Assembly (NCBI GenBank): GCA_023267415.1
Contig: JAHFNM010000012.1
Coordinates: 1-18,021 of the forward strand
DNA: 18,021 nucleotides
From: Candidatus Nomurabacteria bacterium
GTDB taxonomy: Bacteria > Patescibacteriota > Minisyncoccia > Phycocordibacterales > UBA9973
Reading direction: 5' to 3'
The notes below the pieces were generated by a model. The model was not told the origin of the DNA, made no database searches, and was given only the letters and a program-made list of their open reading frames with translations. The position numbers were made by a program, and so were the translations under genes. This document shows positions 12,401 through 18,021 of this stretch, piece by piece. Positions within the stretch are counted from its first letter, which is position 1, and each line of letters begins with the position of its first letter.

Positions 12401-12466
12401 GGCTCATAACCTTGGTGTTATTCGCTCTATCAGTCCTTCCAGAGATACCACTTCTCTACCCCGCGT
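12401..12466 (-). pseudogene. partial tRNA-fMet copy with an inverted anticodon segment
   Basis: 12442-12466 repeats exactly, over 25 nt, the 5' part of tRNA-fMet (12340-12364). Next to it 12401-12413 carries GGCTCATAACCTT on the plus strand, which equals the fMet anticodon arm in opposite orientation. No cloverleaf forms. In a minus-strand transcript the inverted piece would be complementary to the anticodon arm of the intact tRNA downstream. Confidence 0.65.
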
Positions 12467-12504
12467 ATAAGGGAACACTTATGCAAAGCTAATCATTGTC
12501 TAAA

Positions 12505-12530
12505 TGAAAAAGCGCCACATCGACGCTTGA
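12505..12530 (-). terminator. weak terminator after the HEPN-like gene
   Basis: On the minus strand AAGCG, 9-nt loop, CGCTT, then TTT. It lies about 40 nt past the stop at 12571. Confidence 0.4.
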
Positions 12531-12570
12531 CCATTGTACTAAAAAAGCGCGAAAAAGCAACCTTGCCTTG

Positions 12571-13152
12571 CTATATAAACCCCAGCTCCCGAAAAACGAC
12601 TTCGTACAATTGGATGGTGCGATTTGCAAATACTTGGGTGATCTCGTAGTCGGATCCGTCGTGGGCGATGCGGTTGCGGACCAGGTGGGCTTCCCATGCA
12701 GCCTGTATGCTACTGAGATCTCCCGGAGAAATATTCTTAAGCTTCTCGGCAATGCCTCCGCCTGGGATATCCCGAGCCTCAAGCAAACTGTCGAGAACGC
12801 TATCGGCCTCGATGATGGCCAAGCGCCAATCGGAATGGTTGGGCGAATTGATAAGATCCTGAATATGATCCCAGCGCTCGTTGCGCTTTACATCCTTGCC
12901 TCTGGCCTGCAATTCCTCGCAGGCATGCTTGAGGTGCGCATGCTCTTCGTTGTCGATCTCCACCATGCGGACGAGACAGTAGATGATCATAGTGATGCCG
13001 AAGAACGACAGCACATACGAAATGAAGTAGATGACGGGACTGACCGTAAAAAAAGAGGCGTTGCCGTGAAGCAAGTTCAGTATGCCGTCGAGAAAAGAAT
13101 TCGTATTCGAACTGGTTGGTTCGAAAAGCGGTTGAGTGAAGAGATTGTTCAT
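12571..13152 (-). CDS. membrane-anchored protein with a HEPN-like C-terminal domain
   Basis: A 193-aa protein. A polar N-terminus is followed by one membrane helix (about 38-62), a charged linker, and a helical domain (about 92-193) containing WRLAIIEADSVLDSLL and VRNRIAHDG. R159-N160-x3-H164 fits the Rx4-6H motif of HEPN domains, many of which are RNases in toxin, CRISPR and phage-defence systems. Others are non-catalytic, so activity is not shown. The topology places the domain next to the membrane, probably in the cytoplasm. It follows gatA, whose stop codon overlaps the -10 box here, and starts 8 nt after that box with no ribosome site. I cannot name the family. Confidence 0.7.
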   Translation of the reverse strand: MNNLFTQPLFEPTSSNTNSFLDGILNLLHGNASFFTVSPVIYFISYVLSFFGITMIIYCLVRMVEIDNEEHAHLKHACEELQARGKDVKRNERWDHIQDLINSPNHSDWRLAIIEADSVLDSLLEARDIPGGGIAEKLKNISPGDLSSIQAAWEAHLVRNRIAHDGSDYEITQVFANRTIQLYEVVFRELGFI

Positions 13153-13160
13153 CTACCTCT

Positions 13161-13166
13161 ATTATA
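13161..13166 (-). promoter_or_regulatory. -10 box of the HEPN-like gene, overlapping the gatA stop codon
   Basis: TATAAT on the minus strand; gatA's TAA (13164-13162) lies inside it. It is 8 nt from the ATG at 13152, giving a probable leaderless message. Confidence 0.5.
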
Positions 13167-14577
13167 CGATGCGCTCAAACTCCTTGCCAATAGCAAAAAG
13201 GTTTTCGTCTTCCCATCGTGGTGCCGTGATCTGGACAGAGGTCGGCAATCCCTCTGGCGTCATGCCGGTAGGAAGTGCAATAGCCGGGCAACCCGAGAGG
13301 TTTGCCGGAGCGGAAAATACATCGGAGTAGTACATGGCCACAGGATCGTTCATCTTCTCCCCTATCTTAAACGGCAAGGTCGGCGCGGTTGGGGTGATAT
13401 AAAAATCCACCGATTCGAATGCATGATCGAGCTCCTTGGTGATAGCCGCGCGCAACTTGGTGGCCTGGCGGTAATATTTTCCGTCATGGAGGAGTGCGTG
13501 CATGCCAAGCACGATACGGCGGCGAGATTCGGTGCCGAATCCTTCTCCGCGGGTCTTCGAATAGAAGTCAAAAAGCGATTTCGTTCCACTTGCATGATAT
13601 CCGTAACGAATACCATCAAGCCGCTCGAGGTTGGTCGCAAGCTCGGAAGGCATGACGACATAGTAGACTGCGAGCGAATACGGAAGCAGCGGAAATTCCA
13701 TCGGCACGATCTCATATCCAAGCTGCTTAAATACATCAAATGACTTGAGAAACGCATCATGCACCTCCTTGTCCATTCCGTCGCCTTTGAGCACGTCGCT
13801 CGGCACGGCAATCTTCATTGTCTTTGCACGAGGCTTAGCGATGCGCTGCTCCATAGGGACAGTGGTGCCATCCAAGGGATCGCATGAGGCGAGGGCGTTG
13901 TGAATAATCTCCGCATCGGCCACTGTGCGCGAAAGCGGACAGATCTGGTCGAGCGAGTTGGCCATGGCAATGAGGCCGGAGCGCGAAACAGAGCCGTAAG
14001 TCGGCTTGAATCCAACGAGTCCCGTACACGCAGCTGGCTGACGGATCGATCCGCATGTTTCCGATCCAAGCGCAGCGAGCGCGCCATGCATGGCAACAGC
14101 AGCAGACGAACCGCCCGATGATCCACCTGGCACACGCTCGCGGTCGAGAGGATTGCGCGTCACTCCATAGGCACTCGTTTGCACAGAAGATCCCATGGCA
14201 AACTCGTCCATGTTCGTGCGCCCGAGAAATACTACTCCCTGCTTGATGAGGTTTTCAACCGCGGTGGCAGTATACGAGGCGACATAATTTTCCAAGATCT
14301 TTGAAGCCGCTGTCACCTTCTTGCCTTTGATGAGCATGTTGTCCTTGATAGCAAGAGGAATACCGGTGAGTATCGTTGCCGTACCGTCGGCAAATTTTGC
14401 CTGTGCCTTCTCTGCCTGCTCCATCACATCATCGAACACCTCAAGATACGCATTGATGTCGGCATTCCTTTCTTTGATCACAGCAAGATACGCATCGCAA
14501 AGTTCGGCGACAGTGTAGTCCCTTTTTTTGAGCGCATCATGCGCGGATTCGATTGTGAGATTGGTGATATCGATCAT
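13162..14577 (-). CDS. gatA: Asp/Glu-tRNA amidotransferase subunit A
   Basis: A 471-aa amidase-signature protein. The Ser-cisSer-Lys triad is K78 (in GIPLAIKDN), S153 (in PGGSSGGSS) and S177 (in GSETCGSIRQPA). Full length. It releases ammonia from glutamine for GatB to convert Glu-tRNA(Gln), and often Asp-tRNA(Asn), to the amide form. gatC ends 2 nt upstream, so the two are one operon; gatB is not in the window. tRNA-Gln at 3563-3633 is the likely client. Confidence 0.96.
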   Translation of the reverse strand: MIDITNLTIESAHDALKKRDYTVAELCDAYLAVIKERNADINAYLEVFDDVMEQAEKAQAKFADGTATILTGIPLAIKDNMLIKGKKVTAASKILENYVASYTATAVENLIKQGVVFLGRTNMDEFAMGSSVQTSAYGVTRNPLDRERVPGGSSGGSSAAVAMHGALAALGSETCGSIRQPAACTGLVGFKPTYGSVSRSGLIAMANSLDQICPLSRTVADAEIIHNALASCDPLDGTTVPMEQRIAKPRAKTMKIAVPSDVLKGDGMDKEVHDAFLKSFDVFKQLGYEIVPMEFPLLPYSLAVYYVVMPSELATNLERLDGIRYGYHASGTKSLFDFYSKTRGEGFGTESRRRIVLGMHALLHDGKYYRQATKLRAAITKELDHAFESVDFYITPTAPTLPFKIGEKMNDPVAMYYSDVFSAPANLSGCPAIALPTGMTPEGLPTSVQITAPRWEDENLFAIGKEFERIV

Positions 14578-14579
14578 AA

Positions 14580-14858
14580 TTATAGAATTTTGGTCACTTT
14601 CACAAAGCCGTCCTGTGTTGCGACAGCAGACGAAAGGAGAAGTTCGGTATATGAACCGGAAACGGTCGTGACGATGTCTTCACGCGCCACATTGCGGTGT
14701 TCAGGCACGGCAACTGCATCGGCCGAGAGCGGAGCCTTTTCGGATTCATCGATGTATTTGAGCGTCGCCTCAAGGTCGCGAGAAAGACCCATTGCCTCCT
14801 CGTCGGACATGGTAATGCGGGAAACCTGGGCCAAATGTTGGATGTCTTTAAGCTCCAT
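14580..14858 (-). CDS. gatC: Asp/Glu-tRNA amidotransferase subunit C
   Basis: A 92-aa protein, typical size. The N-terminus ELKDIQHLAQVSRITMSDEE is the conserved GatC helix region, and the middle RDLEATLKYIDE and AVPEHRNVAREDIV match the belt that wraps GatA. It stabilises the GatA-GatB complex. The ATG at 14858 is chosen over an in-frame ATG 16 codons earlier because it matches the family N-terminus and lies 9 nt after TATACT. Confidence 0.92.
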   Translation of the reverse strand: MELKDIQHLAQVSRITMSDEEAMGLSRDLEATLKYIDESEKAPLSADAVAVPEHRNVAREDIVTTVSGSYTELLLSSAVATQDGFVKVTKIL

Positions 14859-14867
14859 AACAGAGGC

Positions 14868-14873
14868 AGTATA
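14868..14873 (-). promoter_or_regulatory. -10 box of the gatC-gatA operon
   Basis: TATACT on the minus strand, 9 nt before the gatC ATG, no ribosome site between. It is divergent from the promoter at 14900-14927. Confidence 0.45.
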
Positions 14874-14899
14874 CAGCATTTTCAAGGGATTTCGATACA

Positions 14900-14927
14900 T
14901 TGACAATGTTTTTTTGTGTAGTAATAT
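14900..14927 (+). promoter_or_regulatory. promoter of the 122-aa unknown gene
   Basis: TTGACA, 16-nt spacer, TAATAT: a perfect -35 and a near-consensus -10. The expected start near 14934 gives a leader of about 11 nt. Confidence 0.6.
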
Positions 14928-14944
14928 TAAAGAAAAAACATCCT

Positions 14945-15313
14945 ATGCAATCACAGATATCGAAGATCCTGGCATCGGACGAATGGTTCGAAAGAGGGTT
15001 CTCGCTTGAAAAAGAAAAAACATACGATATTCGAACTGAGTTTACCGGCTTTTCATTTAGCTGCCATACGGTGATAACCGCAGACTATAGTCGAATCGCC
15101 GCCTATGGAAAATTCTGGCAGCATGGCAGTGAAAAGGACACTGACTGCGGATGGAGATTGGTCTTCATCGACAAAGAGAGCAAAAAAGCATGCTCCTTTG
15201 TCGTCACGGATCCTATCGACGCCGAAACCCTATCGGACAAAGAATTCAAGCTGATGCTGATTCCCAATCTTTCCATCGGTCGCCTACCCTCTCACGAATA
15301 TTTGTATCCCTAA
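14945..15313 (+). CDS. hypothetical protein, 122 aa
   Basis: I do not recognise this protein. It is soluble, mixed charge, with likely beta strands in TGFSFSCHTVITADYSRIAAY and WRLVFIDKESKKACSFVVT, which suggests a small alpha/beta fold. It has no signal peptide or metal motif. The ATG at 14945 is preferred over one 15 codons earlier because the earlier one overlaps the -35 box. It has its own promoter and a strong terminator at its stop codon, so it is a single-gene unit. Confidence 0.7.
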   Translation: MQSQISKILASDEWFERGFSLEKEKTYDIRTEFTGFSFSCHTVITADYSRIAAYGKFWQHGSEKDTDCGWRLVFIDKESKKACSFVVTDPIDAETLSDKEFKLMLIPNLSIGRLPSHEYLYP

Positions 15314-15340
15314 AAAAGCTGCCCTCACCGGCAGCTTTTT
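15313..15340 (+). terminator. Rho-independent terminator
   Basis: AAAAAGCTGCC, 6-nt loop, GGCAGCTTTTT, starting on the last base of the stop codon of the 122-aa gene. Confidence 0.9.
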
Positions 15341-15355
15341 ATTTTATATGGAAAG

Positions 15356-15364
15356 TGGCATAAT
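15356..15364 (+). promoter_or_regulatory. extended -10 promoter of the 53-aa gene
   Basis: TGGCATAAT (TGn-CATAAT), 19 nt before the ATG at 15384. Confidence 0.45.
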
Positions 15365-15383
15365 AACTTCAAATTTCCGCACC

Positions 15384-15545
15384 ATGGCAAAGAAAAAAGT
15401 TGCCCCGACCAATAATCAAAGAATCAAGGAGATCATTCGCAGAAACGGCCTTCCCCGACGCGATGAGGCCGGAAAGAAGATCAATCGCAAGCTATTGAAG
15501 CAGATTACAAAGAGACTAAACGAAGAAGAGTATTTTTACGACTGA
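15384..15545 (+). CDS. small basic protein, 53 aa
   Basis: An unrecognised short protein rich in Lys and Arg (MAKKKVAPTNNQRIKEIIRR at the start) with an acidic, aromatic end, EEEYFYD. It looks like two basic helices and could bind nucleic acid or the ribosome, but that rests only on charge. It has its own extended -10 box and a strong terminator 10 nt after the stop, which supports it being a real gene. Confidence 0.6.
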   Translation: MAKKKVAPTNNQRIKEIIRRNGLPRRDEAGKKINRKLLKQITKRLNEEEYFYD

Positions 15546-15555
15546 CAACGACATT

Positions 15556-15585
15556 TTCCCCCGCACCATGCGGGGGAATTTTATT
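15556..15585 (+). terminator. Rho-independent terminator
   Basis: TTCCCCCGCA, 3-nt loop, TGCGGGGGAA, then TTTTATTTT, shortly after the 53-aa gene. Confidence 0.85.
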
Positions 15586-15640
15586 TTCTATCCTCCAATT
15601 TGAGGCTTATAAGACAAGGCTGGAATTCAATGCATATGAC

Positions 15641-15669
15641 TTGACTTTTATATCTATAAGTGCTATAAT
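15641..15669 (+). promoter_or_regulatory. strong promoter with long leader
   Basis: TTGACT, 17-nt spacer, TATAAT with TG at the extended position: the most complete promoter in the window. The start near 15676 gives a leader of about 117 nt, in contrast to the leaderless genes elsewhere. Confidence 0.75.
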
Positions 15670-15679
15670 AAATTTAAGG

Positions 15680-15783
15680 TTAAAATGTTTTTTGAAAACA
15701 AGTTTAAGTGGTTTTGGATTATTCCCCTGAGGAGCTGTATGGCTTCTGTGGGGAATAATCCAAATTAAATATAACCATTTTAA
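15680..15783 (+). promoter_or_regulatory. structured 5' leader, three-way junction
   Basis: TTAAAATG (15680-15687) pairs with CATTTTAA (15776-15783), closing two hairpins. One is GTTTT-TTG-AAAAC at 15688-15700. The other has a perfect 15-bp stem, 15713-15727 with 15750-15764, topped by a second 6-bp helix (AGGAGC/GCTTCT). The closing helix ends 9 nt before the ATG. No U-run follows, so it is not a simple terminator. This is a candidate cis-regulatory RNA of unknown class. Confidence 0.55.
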
Positions 15784-15792
15784 ATAAATAGC

Positions 15793-16440
15793 ATGAACAC
15801 ACTAAACAAAGAAAATCTCGCTGAACTATTGTTGGCACGCATTTTAAATCAGGGAGGCAACGAAGAAGATCTTTTGCAGATCGAACCACTGCTGAATGAA
15901 ATGGCGGCACGAGCAGCACTGAATGGGATTAACTCTCGTTCGGAAATAAAAGTCTATAGGCTGAAACCTGAGGCTAAGCTATCAGAAATGTCAGGAGAAT
16001 ACTATAGGAATGATTCTGATTTTCTTTCATGGAACCATCCTGCCTCAATTGACGAACAGTTTCCGATGCACAATCTTCAAAACGATGCTTACTGCGAAGT
16101 AAGACCTATCGTTATAGGCACACAAGAGTCAATGATTGCCCAAATGGAAACAATGAATCGTATTCCGGCTGAGGCAAATTATCTCTTGAGTTTTGCAAGG
16201 GAGAAAGACATTGAGGAATTGTGGGAGGGAATGAGAAATAGCATAATCACTACTATTGATGAAAAAAATAAATACGATTTCAGTAGAAATGAAATGCTCT
16301 CAATAGAAAAGCTGCCAATTCAGAGAACCAACAAAAAACGTCCTCAGCTAACTTTTTTGGAAAGCGGCCAGTTGCAAAAACACTACGAAGGAGAAGAGGT
16401 GTTGATGTTAGTTAGGTTTAAGGACCTAATTCCATTATAA
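15793..16440 (+). CDS. hypothetical protein, 215 aa
   Basis: Not recognised. It is acidic and soluble, with a helical N-terminus (NLAELLLARILNQGGNEEDL), a middle portion with VYRLKPEAKLSEMSGEYYRN, and a beta-rich end (HYEGEEVLMLVRFKDLIPL). The whole looks like a two-domain cytoplasmic protein without catalytic motifs I can name. The start follows the structured leader, has no ribosome site, and is the first ATG in frame. The gene is A+T-richer than its neighbours and unlinked to them, so acquisition by transfer is possible. Confidence 0.75.
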   Translation: MNTLNKENLAELLLARILNQGGNEEDLLQIEPLLNEMAARAALNGINSRSEIKVYRLKPEAKLSEMSGEYYRNDSDFLSWNHPASIDEQFPMHNLQNDAYCEVRPIVIGTQESMIAQMETMNRIPAEANYLLSFAREKDIEELWEGMRNSIITTIDEKNKYDFSRNEMLSIEKLPIQRTNKKRPQLTFLESGQLQKHYEGEEVLMLVRFKDLIPL

Positions 16441-16464
16441 AATAGTTCCCGGGCTACATCTTGT

Positions 16465-16494
16465 AAGATCCTGTCATTTTTGATGGGATCTTTT
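16465..16494. terminator. convergent terminator between the 215-aa gene and ligA
   Basis: AAGATCCTGTCA, TTTT loop, TGATGGGATCTT (a 12-position stem, two or three wobbles), then T-run. It lies 24 nt after the plus-strand stop and runs up to the ligA stop codon. Confidence 0.75.
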
Positions 16495-18021
16495 TTATTT
16501 TGCCAACTCGAGGAACTTTTTCTCGTCAATGATCGTGACGCCGAGCTTTTTTGCTTCGTCGTATTTACTGCCGGGATTCTCCCCTACCAGGACATAGCTG
16601 GTGTTTTTTGACACTGAAGAGGACACCTTGCCGCCGAGCGCCAATATCTTTGCCTTAGCTTCGTCGCGCTCAAGATTTGGCAGCGTGCCAGTAAGAACGA
16701 AAGTAAGTCCTGCGAGCTTGAAGCTTTGGGTCGTACGCTTTGGAATTTGAATATGCACCTGCTCGAGTAGATCTTTTACCACTTTTGTATTATGCGCGTC
16801 GGCAAAATAGTCGATGAGTGACTGAGCGACGCGCGGACCGACGCCATTCATCGCTTCGAGCTCGGCGCGCGTCGCCTTTCGCAGTTTTTCAATCGAGCCA
16901 AAATGGTTTGCCAAGTCGCGAGCAGTCTCCTCTCCCACTTCGGGAATGGATAGTCCGACGATAAAGCGCTCGAGCGAGACAGTGCGGGCCTGCTCGATAG
17001 CTTCGAGCATATTGTCGACAGACTTCTCGCCCATGCGCGGAAGAAGAAGGAGGTCGCCTTTTTTCAAGGTGAAAATATCGGCGCGACCGGCGATGAGTCC
17101 GGCATCGAGGAGAAGGTCCAGATTCTTTGGACCGAGATGCTCAATATCGTACGCATGCTTACTTGTGAAGTGATACAAGGTGCGGCGGTCTTTTGCCGGA
17201 CAACGAGCGTTGCCGCAATAGAGCGCAGCGGATTGACCGTCCTTGGTGCCGACCGATCGCTTTCCAAGCGGAGTGCCACATTCAGGGCATTTCTTCGGCA
17301 TAACGAACAGTTTGGAATTCTTTGGGCGAAGTTCAGTAAGCACTTGCACAATATCGGGAATCACATCACCCGCTTTTTGGAGAATCACTGTATCGCCGAT
17401 TCGTACACCGAGGCGAGCGATCTCATCTTCGTTGTGCAGCGTGGCGCGCGAAACCATCGAGCCATACACGAGCACGGGACGCAGATGCGCCACGGGCGTT
17501 ACGACTCCAGTGCGTCCAACCTGGAGAGCAACATCTTCCACTACAGTCGTCACTTGTTCGGCCGGGAACTTCAGTGCGATTCCCCATCGAGGAGCCTTGC
17601 CGGTATAGCCGAGCGCTTCTTGATACTGTCGCTCGGAGACTTTGACGACCACGCCATCGATAAGATAATCTTCCTTTTCTTTCTTGTCGTGCCAATTGTG
17701 CCAGAAAGCGATCACTTCATCGATGTTCTTGCACTGCTTAAAGTGCGGATTGACCCGGAAGCCGAGCTTTTGGAGTTTTTTTAATTCTTCGGTCTGGGTT
17801 GCCGGTACTTCAAAATTGGCATCGGAAATGTCGTAGACGAATACGGAAAGCTTACGCTCCGCAACAATGCGCGGATCGAGCTGACGAATGGTGCCCGCGG
17901 TGATGTTGCGCGGATTCATATACAGCTCTTCGCCTTTTTTCTTTTGTGTCTTGTTCAATTTTTCAAACTGAGACTTCGGCATATAGGCCTCGCCTTCAGC
18001 CACAAGATCGACCGATTCGTA
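16495..18021 (-). CDS. ligA: NAD-dependent DNA ligase, C-terminal three quarters
   Basis: 508 residues are visible; the gene runs off the window, so the catalytic KxDG lysine is not seen. In order: the late adenylation domain (NPRNITAGTIRQLDPR, then DGVVVKV, nucleotidyl motif IV), the OB fold (GRTGVVTPVAHLRPV, SRATLHNEDEI, KAGDVIPDIV), a Cys4 zinc finger (CPECGTPL...YCGNARCPAK), helix-hairpin-helix repeats (NGVGPRVAQSL region), and a BRCT domain from about FKLAGLTFVLTGTLP to the end. It seals nicks in replication and repair. The usual VRGE motif near the visible start reads AEGE. Confidence 0.95.
   Translation of the reverse strand, partial: YESVDLVAEGEAYMPKSQFEKLNKTQKKKGEELYMNPRNITAGTIRQLDPRIVAERKLSVFVYDISDANFEVPATQTEELKKLQKLGFRVNPHFKQCKNIDEVIAFWHNWHDKKEKEDYLIDGVVVKVSERQYQEALGYTGKAPRWGIALKFPAEQVTTVVEDVALQVGRTGVVTPVAHLRPVLVYGSMVSRATLHNEDEIARLGVRIGDTVILQKAGDVIPDIVQVLTELRPKNSKLFVMPKKCPECGTPLGKRSVGTKDGQSAALYCGNARCPAKDRRTLYHFTSKHAYDIEHLGPKNLDLLLDAGLIAGRADIFTLKKGDLLLLPRMGEKSVDNMLEAIEQARTVSLERFIVGLSIPEVGEETARDLANHFGSIEKLRKATRAELEAMNGVGPRVAQSLIDYFADAHNTKVVKDLLEQVHIQIPKRTTQSFKLAGLTFVLTGTLPNLERDEAKAKILALGGKVSSSVSKNTSYVLVGENPGSKYDEAKKLGVTIIDEKKFLELAK

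Noticed and set aside
12568..13743. 391-codon open frame on the plus strand
   Set aside because: It lies opposite the HEPN-like gene and gatA, both of which show clear motifs. It has no family features and is best explained as an antisense shadow of GC-rich coding DNA.
1..18021. CRISPR array or insertion sequence
   Set aside because: No regularly spaced identical repeats with unique spacers, and no transposase frame or terminal inverted repeats with target duplications were found.

Overview
The window looks like chromosome from a small-genome bacterium of the Candidate Phyla Radiation, most likely a Parcubacteria-type Patescibacterium. This is an inference from the gene set and style. It has compact housekeeping genes (ftsE-ftsX, pyrG, gatC-gatA, ligA, an N-terminally short release factor 2), almost no Shine-Dalgarno sites, many start codons lying 6-10 nt behind a TATAAT-like box, a group I intron inside a tRNA gene, and several small proteins I cannot assign. 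RF2 is present, so UGA is probably a normal stop here.

Layout. 1-3370 (minus strand): a unit that begins at an extended -10 box, passes through about 320 nt of hairpin-rich non-coding sequence and a possible 72-aa membrane peptide, and enters a retron-type reverse transcriptase. An ATP-grasp enzyme and a histidine phosphatase follow, then a terminator and the start of another gene. 3400-3640: terminators, tRNA relics and tRNA-Gln(CUG). 3713-4447 (plus): a LOG-family phosphoribohydrolase, converging through a 20-bp palindromic terminator on pyrG. 4484-9505 (minus): pyrG, ftsX, ftsE, a YdcF-like DUF218 protein and prfB. 9626-10369 (plus): an unassigned helical protein.

10434-12466 (minus): a tRNA region with Thr(CGU), an HNH nuclease, Thr(GGU) split by a 202-nt group I intron, a six-helix PQ-loop-like membrane protein, Asp(GUC), Met(CAU) and initiator fMet. 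Partial tRNA copies accompany Asp and fMet. 12571-14858 (minus): gatC, gatA and a membrane protein ending in a HEPN-like RNxxxH domain. 14900-16440 (plus): three unassigned genes, the last behind a 117-nt structured leader. 16495-18021 (minus): most of ligA, running off the window.

The best candidate for an undescribed system is the reverse transcriptase locus. The RT carries the retron-type NAxxH and VTG-like motifs. The DNA just upstream, behind its own promoter, has seven or more short hairpins bounded by two complementary blocks arranged in crossing (A-B-A'-B') order. Whether this is an msr-msd template, and whether the ATP-grasp and phosphatase genes belong to the same system, cannot be settled from sequence alone. 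The clearest well-supported discovery is the intron-containing tRNA-Thr, in which P1 to P8 can be traced.
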